Shown: piece by piece, positions 6,741 to 14,892 of the stretch
Numbering within the stretch: position 1 is the first letter of the stretch
Layout of the letters: each line of letters opens with the position of its first letter
NCBI RefSeq assembly: GCF_902498195.1
Contig: NZ_CABVIY010000009.1
Span: 266,977 to 330,976 of the forward strand
DNA: 64,000 nt
Direction of reading: 5' to 3'
Origin: Pseudomonas fluorescens
GTDB lineage: Bacteria > Pseudomonadota > Gammaproteobacteria > Pseudomonadales > Pseudomonadaceae
Program-made: the position numbers and the translations under genes
The notes under the pieces: generated by a model
Databases searched by the model: none
What the model saw: only the letters and a program-made list of their open reading frames with translations
What the model was told of the DNA's origin: nothing

Positions 6741-9305
6741 ATGCGTATAGACCGTTTAACCAGCAAATTGCAGTTAGCGTTGTCCGATGCCCAATCCCTG
6801 GCCGTCGGTCTCGATCATCCCGCCATTGAACCGGCGCATTTGATGCAGGCTCTGCTTGAACAGCAGGGCGGTTCGATCAAGCCCCTGCTGATGCAGGTGG
6901 GCTTTGACGTCAACAGCCTGCGTAAAGAGCTGACCAAAGAGCTCGACCAGCTGCCGAAAATCCAGAACCCGACCGGCGACGTCAACATGTCGCAGGACCT
7001 GGCGCGCCTGCTCAATCAGGCCGATCGCCTGGCCCAGCAGAAGGGCGACCAGTTCATTTCCAGCGAGCTGGTGTTGCTCGCCGCCATGGACGAAAACAGC
7101 AAGCTGGGCAAGTTGCTGCTGGGCCAGGGTGTCAGCAAGAAAGCCCTGGAAAATGCGATCAACAACCTGCGTGGTGGCGAGGCGGTCAATGACCCCAACC
7201 ACGAAGAGGCGCGCCAGGCGCTGGACAAGTACACCGTCGACCTGACCAAGCGTGCCGAGGACGGCAAGCTCGATCCGGTGATTGGCCGTGACGACGAAAT
7301 TCGCCGGACGATCCAGGTCCTGCAACGCCGTACCAAGAACAACCCGGTACTGATCGGTGAGCCTGGCGTCGGTAAAACCGCCATCGCCGAAGGGTTGGCC
7401 CAGCGCATCATTAATGGCGAAGTGCCGGACGGCCTGAAAGGCAAACGGTTGCTGTCCCTGGACATGGGGGCGCTGATCGCCGGTGCCAAGTATCGCGGCG
7501 AGTTCGAGGAGCGGCTCAAAGCGCTGCTCAATGAGCTGTCGAAGCAGGAAGGGCAGATCATTCTGTTCATCGACGAACTGCACACCATGGTCGGCGCCGG
7601 CAAGGGCGAAGGCTCGATGGATGCGGGCAACATGCTCAAGCCGGCCCTGGCGCGCGGTGAGCTGCATTGCGTCGGTGCGACCACGCTCAACGAGTACCGC
7701 CAATATATAGAGAAGGACGCGGCCCTCGAACGGCGCTTCCAGAAGGTCTTGGTGGACGAGCCGAGCGAAGAAGACACCATCGCGATCCTGCGTGGCTTGA
7801 AAGAACGCTACGAGGTTCACCACAAGGTGGCGATCACCGACGGCGCGATCATTGCGGCGGCCAAGCTCAGCCATCGCTACATCACGGACCGTCAGTTGCC
7901 GGACAAGGCCATTGACCTGATCGACGAAGCCGCCAGCCGCATCCGCATGGAGATCGACTCCAAGCCGGAAGTGCTGGACCGCCTGGAGCGTCGTCTGATT
8001 CAGCTGAAGGTGGAATCCCAGGCACTGAAGAAAGAGAGCGACGAAGCGGCGATCAAGCGCCTGGAAAAACTCCAGGAAGAAATTGCTCGCCTGGAGCGTG
8101 AGTACTCGGATCTTGAAGAGATCTGGAACTCGGAAAAAGCCGAGGTCCAGGGATCGGCGCAGATCCAGCAGAAAATCGAGCAGTCCCGTCAGGAACTGGA
8201 AGCCGCACGCCGCAAAGGCGACCTGAACCGCATGGCCGAGTTGCAGTACGGGGTGATCCCGGACCTGGAGCGCAGCCTGCAAATGGTCGACCAGCACGGC
8301 AAAAGCGAAAACCAGTTGCTGCGCAGCAAGGTGACTGAAGAAGAGATCGCCGAAGTCGTGTCGAAGTGGACGGGTATTCCCGTGTCGAAAATGCTCGAGG
8401 GCGAGCGCGACAAGCTGATGAAGATGGAAAGTCTGTTGCACCAGCGTGTGATCGGCCAGGACGAAGCGGTGGTGGCGGTTTCCAACGCGGTGCGGCGTTC
8501 TCGCGCCGGGTTGTCCGACCCGAATCGCCCGAGCGGATCGTTCATGTTCCTCGGCCCGACCGGTGTCGGTAAAACCGAGCTGTGCAAGGCGCTGGCCGAG
8601 TTCCTGTTCGATACCGAAGAGGCGATGGTGCGCATCGACATGTCCGAGTTCATGGAGAAACATTCCGTGGCTCGCTTGATTGGCGCGCCACCAGGGTATG
8701 TAGGTTATGAAGAGGGCGGTTACCTGACCGAGGCGGTGCGTCGCAAGCCTTATTCGGTGATCCTGCTGGACGAGGTCGAGAAGGCGCACCCGGATGTGTT
8801 CAACATCCTGCTGCAAGTGCTGGAAGACGGCCGGTTGACTGACAGCCATGGTCGCACGGTGGATTTCAAGAACACCGTGATCGTCATGACCTCCAACCTG
8901 GGCTCGGTGCAGATCCAGGAACTGGTGGGTGATCGTGAAGCCCAGCGGGCGGCGGTGATGGATGCGATTTCCTCGCACTTCCGGCCGGAGTTCATCAACC
9001 GGGTCGACGAAGTGGTGATCTTCGAGCCATTGGCGCGAGATCAGATCGCCGGCATCACCGAGATCCAGTTGAGCCGTCTGCGCAGTCGCCTGACCGAGCG
9101 GGAGCTGAAACTGGAGCTGAGCCCTGAGGCCATGGATAAGCTGATCGCGGTCGGTTACGACCCGGTGTATGGCGCACGTCCACTCAAACGTGCGATCCAG
9201 CGCTGGATCGAAAACCCGCTGGCCCAGCTGATTCTATCGGGTCGATTCATGCCGGGGGATACGGCCACGGGCACGGTGGAGAACGACGAGATCGTTTTCG
9301 GCTGA
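6741..9305 (+). CDS. clpB: Disaggregase chaperone ClpB
   Basis: 854 residues, full length for ClpB. Order of parts: Clp N-domain repeats (about 1-145); AAA+ domain 1 with Walker A GEPGVGKT near 204; the coiled-coil middle domain (about 400-525, rich in E, K, R and L), which distinguishes ClpB from ClpA and ClpC; AAA+ domain 2 with GPTGVGKT near 605; and the pore-loop motif GAPPGYVGYEEGG. With DnaK it rescues aggregated proteins after heat shock. A strong SD (AAGGAAGGTGA) precedes the ATG. It has an RpoH promoter upstream and a strong terminator downstream, so it is monocistronic. Confidence 0.97.
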   Translation: MRIDRLTSKLQLALSDAQSLAVGLDHPAIEPAHLMQALLEQQGGSIKPLLMQVGFDVNSLRKELTKELDQLPKIQNPTGDVNMSQDLARLLNQADRLAQQKGDQFISSELVLLAAMDENSKLGKLLLGQGVSKKALENAINNLRGGEAVNDPNHEEARQALDKYTVDLTKRAEDGKLDPVIGRDDEIRRTIQVLQRRTKNNPVLIGEPGVGKTAIAEGLAQRIINGEVPDGLKGKRLLSLDMGALIAGAKYRGEFEERLKALLNELSKQEGQIILFIDELHTMVGAGKGEGSMDAGNMLKPALARGELHCVGATTLNEYRQYIEKDAALERRFQKVLVDEPSEEDTIAILRGLKERYEVHHKVAITDGAIIAAAKLSHRYITDRQLPDKAIDLIDEAASRIRMEIDSKPEVLDRLERRLIQLKVESQALKKESDEAAIKRLEKLQEEIARLEREYSDLEEIWNSEKAEVQGSAQIQQKIEQSRQELEAARRKGDLNRMAELQYGVIPDLERSLQMVDQHGKSENQLLRSKVTEEEIAEVVSKWTGIPVSKMLEGERDKLMKMESLLHQRVIGQDEAVVAVSNAVRRSRAGLSDPNRPSGSFMFLGPTGVGKTELCKALAEFLFDTEEAMVRIDMSEFMEKHSVARLIGAPPGYVGYEEGGYLTEAVRRKPYSVILLDEVEKAHPDVFNILLQVLEDGRLTDSHGRTVDFKNTVIVMTSNLGSVQIQELVGDREAQRAAVMDAISSHFRPEFINRVDEVVIFEPLARDQIAGITEIQLSRLRSRLTERELKLELSPEAMDKLIAVGYDPVYGARPLKRAIQRWIENPLAQLILSGRFMPGDTATGTVENDEIVFG

Positions 9306-9321
9306 GCCTGAATGGCAGCAC

Positions 9322-9358
9322 AAAAAAAGGAGGCCTCGCATTGCGAGGCCTTTTTTTC
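9322..9358 (+). terminator. Terminator of clpB
   Basis: A GGCCTCGC / GCGAGGCC hairpin with a 3-base loop is flanked by seven A and seven T, so it could work in both directions. It lies 17 bases past the clpB stop. Confidence 0.9.
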
Positions 9359-9606
9359 GCCAGGCTGTTGAACTTAAAGGAAAAGGCTTGTAAAGTGCGC
9401 CCCGCAGTAAGTCACCCGGTAGGGTTTCTGCTCCCCAAGCAGGAATCTGAAATAAGTTGCAAATCATTAACTTGAAAGCGATTTAGGGGGTTGACAGAGG
9501 TGTTTAAGATTGTAGAATAGCGCGCCTCAGACACACGAACGCAGCGATGCGAACGGGTCGAAGAGAACGCAGTAAAGCTTCACCGTAGTAAATTGAAATA
9601 TGTAGT
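9359..9606. other. Non-coding stretch between clpB terminator and tRNA cluster
   Basis: No gene is visible here. The only clear signal is the stable-RNA promoter at 9491-9518. A small CTGCT/AGCAG hairpin near 9430 does not fold into a full tRNA. Confidence 0.6.
9491..9518 (+). promoter_or_regulatory. Sigma-70 promoter of the tRNA cluster
   Basis: TTGACA (9491-9496), a 16-base spacer and TAGAAT (9513-9518), followed by the GC-rich discriminator AGCGCGCC. A GC-rich discriminator is typical of stringently controlled stable RNA promoters. The first tRNA begins about 80 bases downstream. Confidence 0.75.
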
Positions 9607-9682
9607 TCCGTGATAGCTCAGTCGGTAGAGCAAATGACTGTTAATCATTGGGTCCCAGGTTCGAGTCCTGGTCACGGAGCCA
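9607..9682 (+). tRNA. tRNA-Asn (GTT)
   Basis: 76 bases including encoded CCA. Acceptor stem TCCGTGA/TCACGGA, anticodon loop with GTT, and T-arm GGTTCGAGTCC. First gene of the cluster. Confidence 0.95.
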
Positions 9683-9691
9683 ATTTCAAAC

Positions 9692-9768
9692 CGGGGTATA
9701 GCGCAGTCCGGTAGCGCGCCTGCTTTGGGAGCAGGATGTCAGGAGTTCGAATCCCCTTACCCCGACCA
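9692..9768 (+). tRNA. tRNA-Pro (TGG), copy 1
   Basis: 77 bases with encoded CCA. Acceptor stem CGGGGTA/TACCCCG, anticodon stem CCTGC/GCAGG with a TTTGGGA loop, T-loop TTCGAAT. Identical to the copy at 9945-10021. Confidence 0.95.
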
Positions 9769-9773
9769 TTTTT

Positions 9774-9849
9774 GGGTCGTTAGCTCAGTTGGTAGAGCAG
9801 TTGGCTTTTAACCAATTGGTCGTAGGTTCGAATCCCACACGACCCACCA
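9774..9849 (+). tRNA. tRNA-Lys (TTT)
   Basis: 76 bases with encoded CCA. Acceptor stem GGGTCGT/ACGACCC, anticodon stem GTTGG/CCAAT with a CTTTTAA loop, T-loop TTCGAAT. Confidence 0.95.
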
Positions 9850-9913
9850 TTTTTGAAACCAGTTAACGCTGGAATCGAATCTTAAGATCAGACGCCAAAA
9901 GCTCTGTTCGCAG

Positions 9914-9942
9914 AAGGCGCCTCTCGAAGGTGCCTTTTTTTT
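9914..9942 (+). terminator. Terminator-like hairpin between tRNA-Lys and second tRNA-Pro
   Basis: AAGGCGCCT / AGGTGCCTT hairpin followed by eight T. It looks like the end of the Asn-Pro-Lys unit, yet another tRNA-Pro begins within a few bases. Confidence 0.75.
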
Positions 9943-9944
9943 AC

Positions 9945-10021
9945 CGGGGTATAGCGCAGTCCGGTAGCGCGCCTGCTTTGGGAGCAGGATGTCAGGAGTT
10001 CGAATCCCCTTACCCCGACCA
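9945..10021 (+). tRNA. tRNA-Pro (TGG), copy 2
   Basis: Base-for-base identical to the tRNA-Pro at 9692-9768 over all 77 positions. It begins directly after the T run of the preceding terminator, so it depends on read-through or processing, or on a promoter overlapping that hairpin. Confidence 0.95.
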
Positions 10022-10025
10022 TATT

Positions 10026-10062
10026 AAAAATCCTCGTATCGAAAGATACGGGGATTTTTTTT
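10026..10062 (+). terminator. Terminator after second tRNA-Pro
   Basis: Hairpin AAAATCCTCGTATC / GATACGGGGATTTT with a GAAA loop, ending in eight T. It closes the tRNA region. Confidence 0.85.
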
Positions 10063-10144
10063 GCCTTCGAAAAAAGTATTCACTTCAAGTCATCGTACAA
10101 CTTGCCGATAACGAGCTGTCGGGGCGTTGCCCTCCACTCAAGCC

Positions 10145-10158
10145 AATAAAAACAAAGG
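10145..10158 (+). promoter_or_regulatory. Possible Hfq/Crc (CA) motif at chemoreceptor ribosome binding site
   Basis: AATAAAAACAA (AAnAAnAA type) runs directly into the AGG of the Shine-Dalgarno sequence, 9-12 bases before the ATG at 10167. Such motifs at start regions are known targets of Hfq with Crc in Pseudomonas. Assignment here is from sequence only. Confidence 0.45.
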
Positions 10159-10166
10159 CGCTCGTT

Positions 10167-11792
10167 ATGTTTCTTCGTCAGTTGAATATTGCCCCTCGTG
10201 CTGCGCTGGGTTTTGCCTTGATCGCGGTGCTCGTGGCGCTGCTGGGGATTTTTGCCCTGGGGCAGATGTCGAGCATTCGCGAGAGCGAGGTGGCGGTGGA
10301 GAAACAATGGCTGCCGAGTATTCGCGGCGGTGACGAGATCCGCGAAATCATGCTGCGCATTCGCACCATTTCCCTGCGCATGGCGCTGGATCAGGACCCG
10401 AAGAATATTGCGCAGTACCGCAGCCAGATGGATACCCGGGACAAGGAGCTGAGCGAGAAAATCGCCGCCTATGACAGGCTGGTCACCACGCCCGAAGGCA
10501 AGGCGTTGTACGACCAATTCAAGAGCACCTTCACGGCCTATCGCGCCGGTATCGCGCAATCCTTCACCCTGGCTGAACAGGGGCGTCGCGATGAACTGAC
10601 CAAGCTGTTGCTGGTGGACATGAAAACCGTGGTCGACGGCTCCGGCAAGCAACTCAGTGATCTGGCGCAGCTATTCACCGAGCAAGTCGCCGCCGAAAGC
10701 GAGAAGTCCAAGGCGCACTACGAAACGTCGCGCACGATTGTCAGCCTGTTTATCGCCCTCGCGGCCCTGGCGACCGTCGCCCTGGCCATGTTGCTGACCC
10801 GCAGCATCGTGCGCCCGCTCAGTGAGGCCGTGAGTGCTGCCGAGCACGTCGCCCAAGGTGACCTGACCCATCCGATCGAAACCCACGGCAATGACGAAGT
10901 CAGCCGCTTGCTCAAGGCGCTGGCGGCCATGCAGCAGAACCTGCGGGAAACCCTGCAGGGCATCAGCGGTTCCGCCACGCAACTGGCGACGGCTGCTGAT
11001 GAGTTGAATGCGGTGACCCTCGACAGCACCCAGGGGCTGCAACAACAGAACAACGAGATTGAACAGGCGGCCACGGCGGTCAATGAAATGACTACCGCCG
11101 TGGAAGAGGTCGCGCGCAATGCCGTCTCCACCTCCGATGCCACTCGCCAGTCCAGCGAATCGGCGCATCTGGGGCAGGAGCGGGTCAGCGAAACGGCCAG
11201 CGCCATCAGTTCACTGGCCCATGAGGTGCAAAGCACGGGAGAACTGGTGCAGTCCCTGGCCAATCAATCCCAGGACATCGGCAAGGTGCTGGATGTAATT
11301 CGCGCCATCGCCGAGCAAACCAACCTGCTGGCGCTGAATGCGGCGATTGAAGCGGCACGGGCGGGGGAGAGCGGTCGGGGTTTCGCAGTGGTGGCCGATG
11401 AAGTGCGGGCCTTGGCTTATCGCACACAGCAATCGACCCAGGAAATCGAGCAAATGGTCCAGGGTATGCGCAATGGTTCGAGCCTGGCCCTCGATGCCAT
11501 GCACGCCAGCGCGTCCCGTGCCGCCAGTACGCTGGTGCTGGCCGAACGCGCAGGCGAGGCGCTGCAAACCATCACGGCTTCCGTGCATGAGATTCACGAG
11601 CGAAACCTGGTGATCGCCAGCGCGGCCGAAGAGCAGGCGCAAGTGGCCCGTGAGGTTGATCGCAACCTGGTGAACATTCGGGATTTGTCGGTGCGATCGG
11701 CCGCCGGGGCTGATCAGACCAGTGCATCGAGCCATGAACTGTCGCAACTGGCCAATGCCCTGCAGGGGATGGTGCGGCGGTTTCGGGTGTAA
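10167..11792 (+). CDS. Methyl-accepting chemotaxis protein with 4-helix-bundle sensor domain
   Basis: 541 residues. Parts: N-terminal membrane helix (about 10-32); periplasmic helical sensor domain (about 35-190) of the 4HB_MCP type; second membrane helix (about 191-212); HAMP domain starting at RSIVRPLSEAV; and a cytoplasmic signalling region with the hairpin tip DVIRAIAEQTNLLALNAAIE. It transduces an unknown signal to CheA/CheW at the cell pole. The start is the ATG of MFLRQLNIAP; the open frame upstream runs through the tRNA-Pro and is not coding. No chemotaxis genes are nearby. The ligand cannot be deduced. Confidence 0.92.
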   Translation: MFLRQLNIAPRAALGFALIAVLVALLGIFALGQMSSIRESEVAVEKQWLPSIRGGDEIREIMLRIRTISLRMALDQDPKNIAQYRSQMDTRDKELSEKIAAYDRLVTTPEGKALYDQFKSTFTAYRAGIAQSFTLAEQGRRDELTKLLLVDMKTVVDGSGKQLSDLAQLFTEQVAAESEKSKAHYETSRTIVSLFIALAALATVALAMLLTRSIVRPLSEAVSAAEHVAQGDLTHPIETHGNDEVSRLLKALAAMQQNLRETLQGISGSATQLATAADELNAVTLDSTQGLQQQNNEIEQAATAVNEMTTAVEEVARNAVSTSDATRQSSESAHLGQERVSETASAISSLAHEVQSTGELVQSLANQSQDIGKVLDVIRAIAEQTNLLALNAAIEAARAGESGRGFAVVADEVRALAYRTQQSTQEIEQMVQGMRNGSSLALDAMHASASRAASTLVLAERAGEALQTITASVHEIHERNLVIASAAEEQAQVAREVDRNLVNIRDLSVRSAAGADQTSASSHELSQLANALQGMVRRFRV

Positions 11793-11825
11793 CCCGACGC
11801 GATTCGCAAAGTGAAGGAGAGCACA

Positions 11826-11915
11826 TGTGGGAGCGGGCTTGCTCGCGAATGCGGAATGTCAGTCGACATATTTACTGACTGACAGACCGCCTTCGCGAGC
11901 AAGCCCGCTCCCACA
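11826..11915. repeat. REPIN-like palindrome between chemoreceptor and ndh
   Basis: Outer arms TGTGGGAGCGGGCTTGCTCG and complement enclose an inner TGTCAGTC / GACTGACA pair. It sits between convergent genes. Copies of the same family are at 30604, 33669, 36130, 38157 and 46466. Confidence 0.9.
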
Positions 11916-11925
11916 CTGGACCGAG

Positions 11926-13224
11926 TTAGTGCAGTTTCAGTCGCGGCTCAGTCCCGCGCCCGATCTTGCTGCCCAGCATCAGCATCGCCGTGCGGAACGG
12001 CCCGTATAGCGCCATCTGGTGCATGCGGTACAGCGACACGTAAAACATCCGCGCCAGCCAGCCCTCAAGCATCACGCTGCCAGTGAGGTTGCCCATCAAG
12101 TTACCCACAGCGGAAAACCGCGACAGTGAGATCAGCGAGCCGTAGTCGGTGTACTTGTACTCAGGCAAGGCCTTGCCTTCGATCCGCAGCTTCAGCGATT
12201 TGGCCAGCAACGACGCCTGTTGATGCGCAGCCTGGGCGCGTGGTGGCACGTTGCGGTCGGTGCCCGGTTGCGGGCAGGCCGCGCAGTCACCGAAAGCGAA
12301 GATGTTCTCGTCGCGGGTGGTTTGCAGGGTCGGCAGCACTTGCAGCTGGTTGATGCGGTTGGTTTCCAGGCCATCGATGTCCTTGAGGAAACCCGGCGCG
12401 CGAATGCCCGCGGCCCAGACTTTCAGGCTGGCGTTGATCACTTTGCCATCGGCGGTGATCAAGGCATCGGCCGTCACTTCACTGACCGCCGCGTTGGTCA
12501 TGACATTGACCCCGAGTTTCTCCAGGGTTTTATGCACAGGCCCGCCGATGCGTTCCGGCAGGGCTGGCAACACCCGTGGCCCGGCTTCGATCAGGGTGAT
12601 GTGCATGTTTTCCGGTTTGATCCGGTCCAGGCCATAGGCTGCCAGCTCATGGGCGGCGTTGTGCAGTTCAGCGGCCAGCTCGACCCCGGTCGCGCCGGCG
12701 CCGACGATGGCCACGCTGATCTGCTCGACCTTGTCGGTCTGCCCGGCGTGGGCGCGCAGGTAGTGATTGAGCAATTGCTGGTGGAAGCGTTCGGCCTGCT
12801 TGCGGGTGTCGAGGAACAGACAGTGTTGCGCCGCACCCTGGGTGCCGAAATCGTTGGTGGTGCTGCCGACGGAAATCACCAGCGAGTCATAAGCCACTTC
12901 CCGCGCGGGCACCAGTTCCAGCCCGGCCTCGTCATAAGTGGCCGCCAGCTGGATTTTCTTCTGCGCGCGATCGAGTCCGCTCATGCGCCCCAACTGGAAC
13001 TCGAAATGGTTCCATTTCGCCTGGGCGACATAGTTGAGTTCGTCTTCGGAAGAGTTCAGGGAACCGGCCGCCACTTCGTGCAACAGCGGTTTCCAGATGT
13101 GCGTCAGGTTCGCGTCGACCAGCATCACACTGGCCGTGCCGCGCTTGCCCAGAGTCTTACCCAGACGGGTAGCCAACTCCAGGCCGCCGGCGCCGCCGCC
13201 GACAATAACAATACGATGGGACAT
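11926..13224 (-). CDS. ndh: Type II NADH dehydrogenase Ndh
   Basis: 432 residues. The FAD-binding motif IVGGGAGGLELATRLG is at the N-terminus, the NADH-binding motif VAIVGAGATGVELAAEL is mid-protein, and FAFGDCAACPQ is the second FAD contact. The C-terminal part (LTGSVMLEGWLARMFYVSLYRMHQMAL) gives an amphipathic membrane anchor. Ndh-2 passes electrons from NADH to quinone without pumping protons. The start is MSHRIVIVGGG rather than the ATG five codons upstream. It is followed on its transcript by a REPIN and preceded by a 57-residue membrane protein gene. Confidence 0.95.
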   Translation of the reverse strand: MSHRIVIVGGGAGGLELATRLGKTLGKRGTASVMLVDANLTHIWKPLLHEVAAGSLNSSEDELNYVAQAKWNHFEFQLGRMSGLDRAQKKIQLAATYDEAGLELVPAREVAYDSLVISVGSTTNDFGTQGAAQHCLFLDTRKQAERFHQQLLNHYLRAHAGQTDKVEQISVAIVGAGATGVELAAELHNAAHELAAYGLDRIKPENMHITLIEAGPRVLPALPERIGGPVHKTLEKLGVNVMTNAAVSEVTADALITADGKVINASLKVWAAGIRAPGFLKDIDGLETNRINQLQVLPTLQTTRDENIFAFGDCAACPQPGTDRNVPPRAQAAHQQASLLAKSLKLRIEGKALPEYKYTDYGSLISLSRFSAVGNLMGNLTGSVMLEGWLARMFYVSLYRMHQMALYGPFRTAMLMLGSKIGRGTEPRLKLH

Positions 13225-13284
13225 GGGGATAACTCGCAAGGCTAAAAGAAATCGGTGCGGTTACCCTCGCGAGCGCAATGCGGC

Positions 13285-13458
13285 TCATAGCGTCAGGTAA
13301 CTGATAAAACGGCTCAACAGGCCCAAACCAATGGTCACTGCCAACACCAGCACCAGGAGCATCCACGGCCGGAAGGGCCGGCGCTCGACTCGGTGCTGGG
13401 ACAACTGCAGGTACTCTTCGACATGCTTCTGGTCGTCGGGGTTCAGGCGGCTGGTCAT
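13285..13458 (-). CDS. Small single-helix membrane protein (DUF3094 type)
   Basis: 57 codons beginning MTSRLNPDDQKHVEEYLQ and ending in a hydrophobic segment (about 32-54, WMLLVLVLAVTIGLGLLSRF). The N-terminal half is charged and helical, so it is a tail-anchored inner-membrane protein. It resembles DUF3094 of pseudomonads; function unknown. It lies 60 bases upstream of ndh on the same strand, so co-transcription with the NADH dehydrogenase is plausible. Confidence 0.8.
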   Translation of the reverse strand: MTSRLNPDDQKHVEEYLQLSQHRVERRPFRPWMLLVLVLAVTIGLGLLSRFISYLTL

Positions 13459-13509
13459 AAAGGCCTCGTCAGGTAGACGTTGCTGAATGTGTAGAAGCTA
13501 CAGGCTGAT

Positions 13510-14037
13510 TTAACGAACGATGAACGGAGCATAGCCAGTGTCCGGGATGGGCTCGACGCTCACCGTGTCGTCCAGGCGAATGATGCCACTTTGTAACACC
13601 CGGGCGGTGATTCCGCCATGCCCGCGAACCGCCTGAAAGGTCCCGGGACCCAGGTTGTGTTGCAGGCGCGCGCACGGCTGGCACCAGCCGGTGGTTTCGA
13701 AAATCGCCTGGCCGATCCGGAAGCGCCGGCCCTTGAGGCTCAACAGATTGATCCCGCTGACAACCAGATTGCGCCGCAACTCTTCGGGCTTGACCGGTTG
13801 ATGATCGGGACGGCCCATCAGCGAACTGATCACCGCCAGGTGCTCCCACTGAATCAGTGTCACCTGCCGCGCATTGCGCACGCCTGGCCGGGCGCGATCA
13901 CCGGTTAAGCCGGCCTCGAGTCGTGCTTCCACGGCCTCCAGTTCGATCATTGGTGCATGAGGTTGTGGCCGCACGCCGATCCAGCGCACGCGGCCGACCT
14001 GCGGGACTTCGGCAATCAGCGCCTGCAGTGGGCTCAC
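13510..14037 (-). CDS. MOSC domain protein
   Basis: 175 residues. Sequence around LTGDRARPGVRNARQVTLIQWEHLAVI and GHGGITARVLQSGIIRLDDTVSV fits the MOSC (molybdenum cofactor sulfurase C-terminal) fold, with a conserved cysteine in WCQPCARLQ. MOSC proteins carry activated sulfur or bind molybdenum cofactor; the substrate is unknown. Its start overlaps the end of the next gene upstream by 4 bases (ATGA), indicating coupling with the DUF1780 protein. Confidence 0.85.
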   Translation of the reverse strand: MSPLQALIAEVPQVGRVRWIGVRPQPHAPMIELEAVEARLEAGLTGDRARPGVRNARQVTLIQWEHLAVISSLMGRPDHQPVKPEELRRNLVVSGINLLSLKGRRFRIGQAIFETTGWCQPCARLQHNLGPGTFQAVRGHGGITARVLQSGIIRLDDTVSVEPIPDTGYAPFIVR

Positions 14038-14660
14038 AGGCTGATCCCGACGTCGAACACAATGCTGCGCCCCAGGTTGCTGCGAAGGAAATCCGGTGCA
14101 TCGGGATGCGCGAACAGCACGCGGGCGAAAGTCGGGCCTACCAGTGACAGCGAACGCCAGCCCTGGCGCAGGTATTCGGTGGGCGGCGGGAAATGACTGT
14201 TGAGGTCCAGCACTTCGCGCTTGAGGCTGGCGAAGGCGATGATGTCCAGCTCACCCAGATCCATGCCGCGTTCCTTGTAGTTATGTGCTTTTTTGCGCAA
14301 GGTCGGCGCCAGTCGCAGCAGGAACTCGTTGGCCGGTATGCGCCGGGGCTTGGCCTCGCGCCGTACCAGCTGGCTGAGGGAGAACGCGCTGCGCCGGCGT
14401 TGCAGCTCGTCGCGCCATTCATCGTTGAGGCGCCGCCCCTCGTCGAGGACGAAGAACACTTCGAAACTGGCATCGCGAAACAACACATCCGGTGGCTCAC
14501 CCGCGGGGGCGAATTCGTCGGCACGATAAGGAATGTTCAAGCCTTGCAGCAGGCGCTGGCAGACCCAACGCTCACGCTCCCATTTGCGGGCATTGGACAG
14601 GAACGCGTTGGCTTGCTCGGCCGCAATGGTCAGCAGGCGTAAATAATCTGAGTCATCCAT
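14034..14660 (-). CDS. Conserved protein of the DUF1780 type
   Basis: 208 residues, start at MDDSDYLRLLTIAAEQ; the longer open frame upstream has no support. The protein is soluble and charged, with a conserved centre (FEVFFVLDEGRRLNDEWRDE) and ELDIIAFASLKREVLDLNSH. I recognise it only as a conserved gammaproteobacterial family; function unknown. It is coupled by a 4-base overlap to the MOSC gene and divergent from benK with about 230 bases between. Confidence 0.75.
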   Translation of the reverse strand: MDDSDYLRLLTIAAEQANAFLSNARKWERERWVCQRLLQGLNIPYRADEFAPAGEPPDVLFRDASFEVFFVLDEGRRLNDEWRDELQRRRSAFSLSQLVRREAKPRRIPANEFLLRLAPTLRKKAHNYKERGMDLGELDIIAFASLKREVLDLNSHFPPPTEYLRQGWRSLSLVGPTFARVLFAHPDAPDFLRSNLGRSIVFDVGISL

Positions 14661-14866
14661 AGGCCCAAGCTTAGCGCTCAAATGTGATCGTAAAGAAAAC
14701 AGTTTGTCGCGCCGCTGCGAATTCGCACGCGATATCCCCGCCTTAACGCCCGAATCCCCCCCTCTGCACAAAACGGATAGCGATCTGCGCAACGCGGATA
14801 TTGACACGTGCCTGTCGTCATTACCCTCGGCAGTACGGGACGTTCGCCGCATTTGCGAGCCTCTTC

Positions 14867-14880
14867 AAAAACAACAACAA
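14867..14880 (+). promoter_or_regulatory. Hfq/Crc (CA) motif at benK ribosome binding site
   Basis: AAAAACAACAACAA, four to five overlapping AAnAAnAA units, is followed directly by GAG, the weak Shine-Dalgarno of benK. This is the arrangement seen in transcripts repressed by Hfq with Crc. CrcZ, the RNA that relieves this repression, is encoded at 40.3-40.7 kb. Confidence 0.6.
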
Positions 14881-14892
14881 GAGATGAATGCC

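Noticed and set aside
9419..9450. tRNA-like hairpin with CTGCT / AGCAG stem before the tRNA cluster
   Set aside because: Neither strand gives acceptor, D and T arms or a proper U33 anticodon loop.
9930..10166. Upstream extension of the chemoreceptor frame
   Set aside because: It runs through the tRNA-Pro and its terminator. The real start is at 10167, just before the first membrane helix.
14801..14830. TTGACA as -35 of a benK promoter
   Set aside because: No acceptable -10 box 16-18 bases downstream; activator-dependent transcription is possible but not shown.
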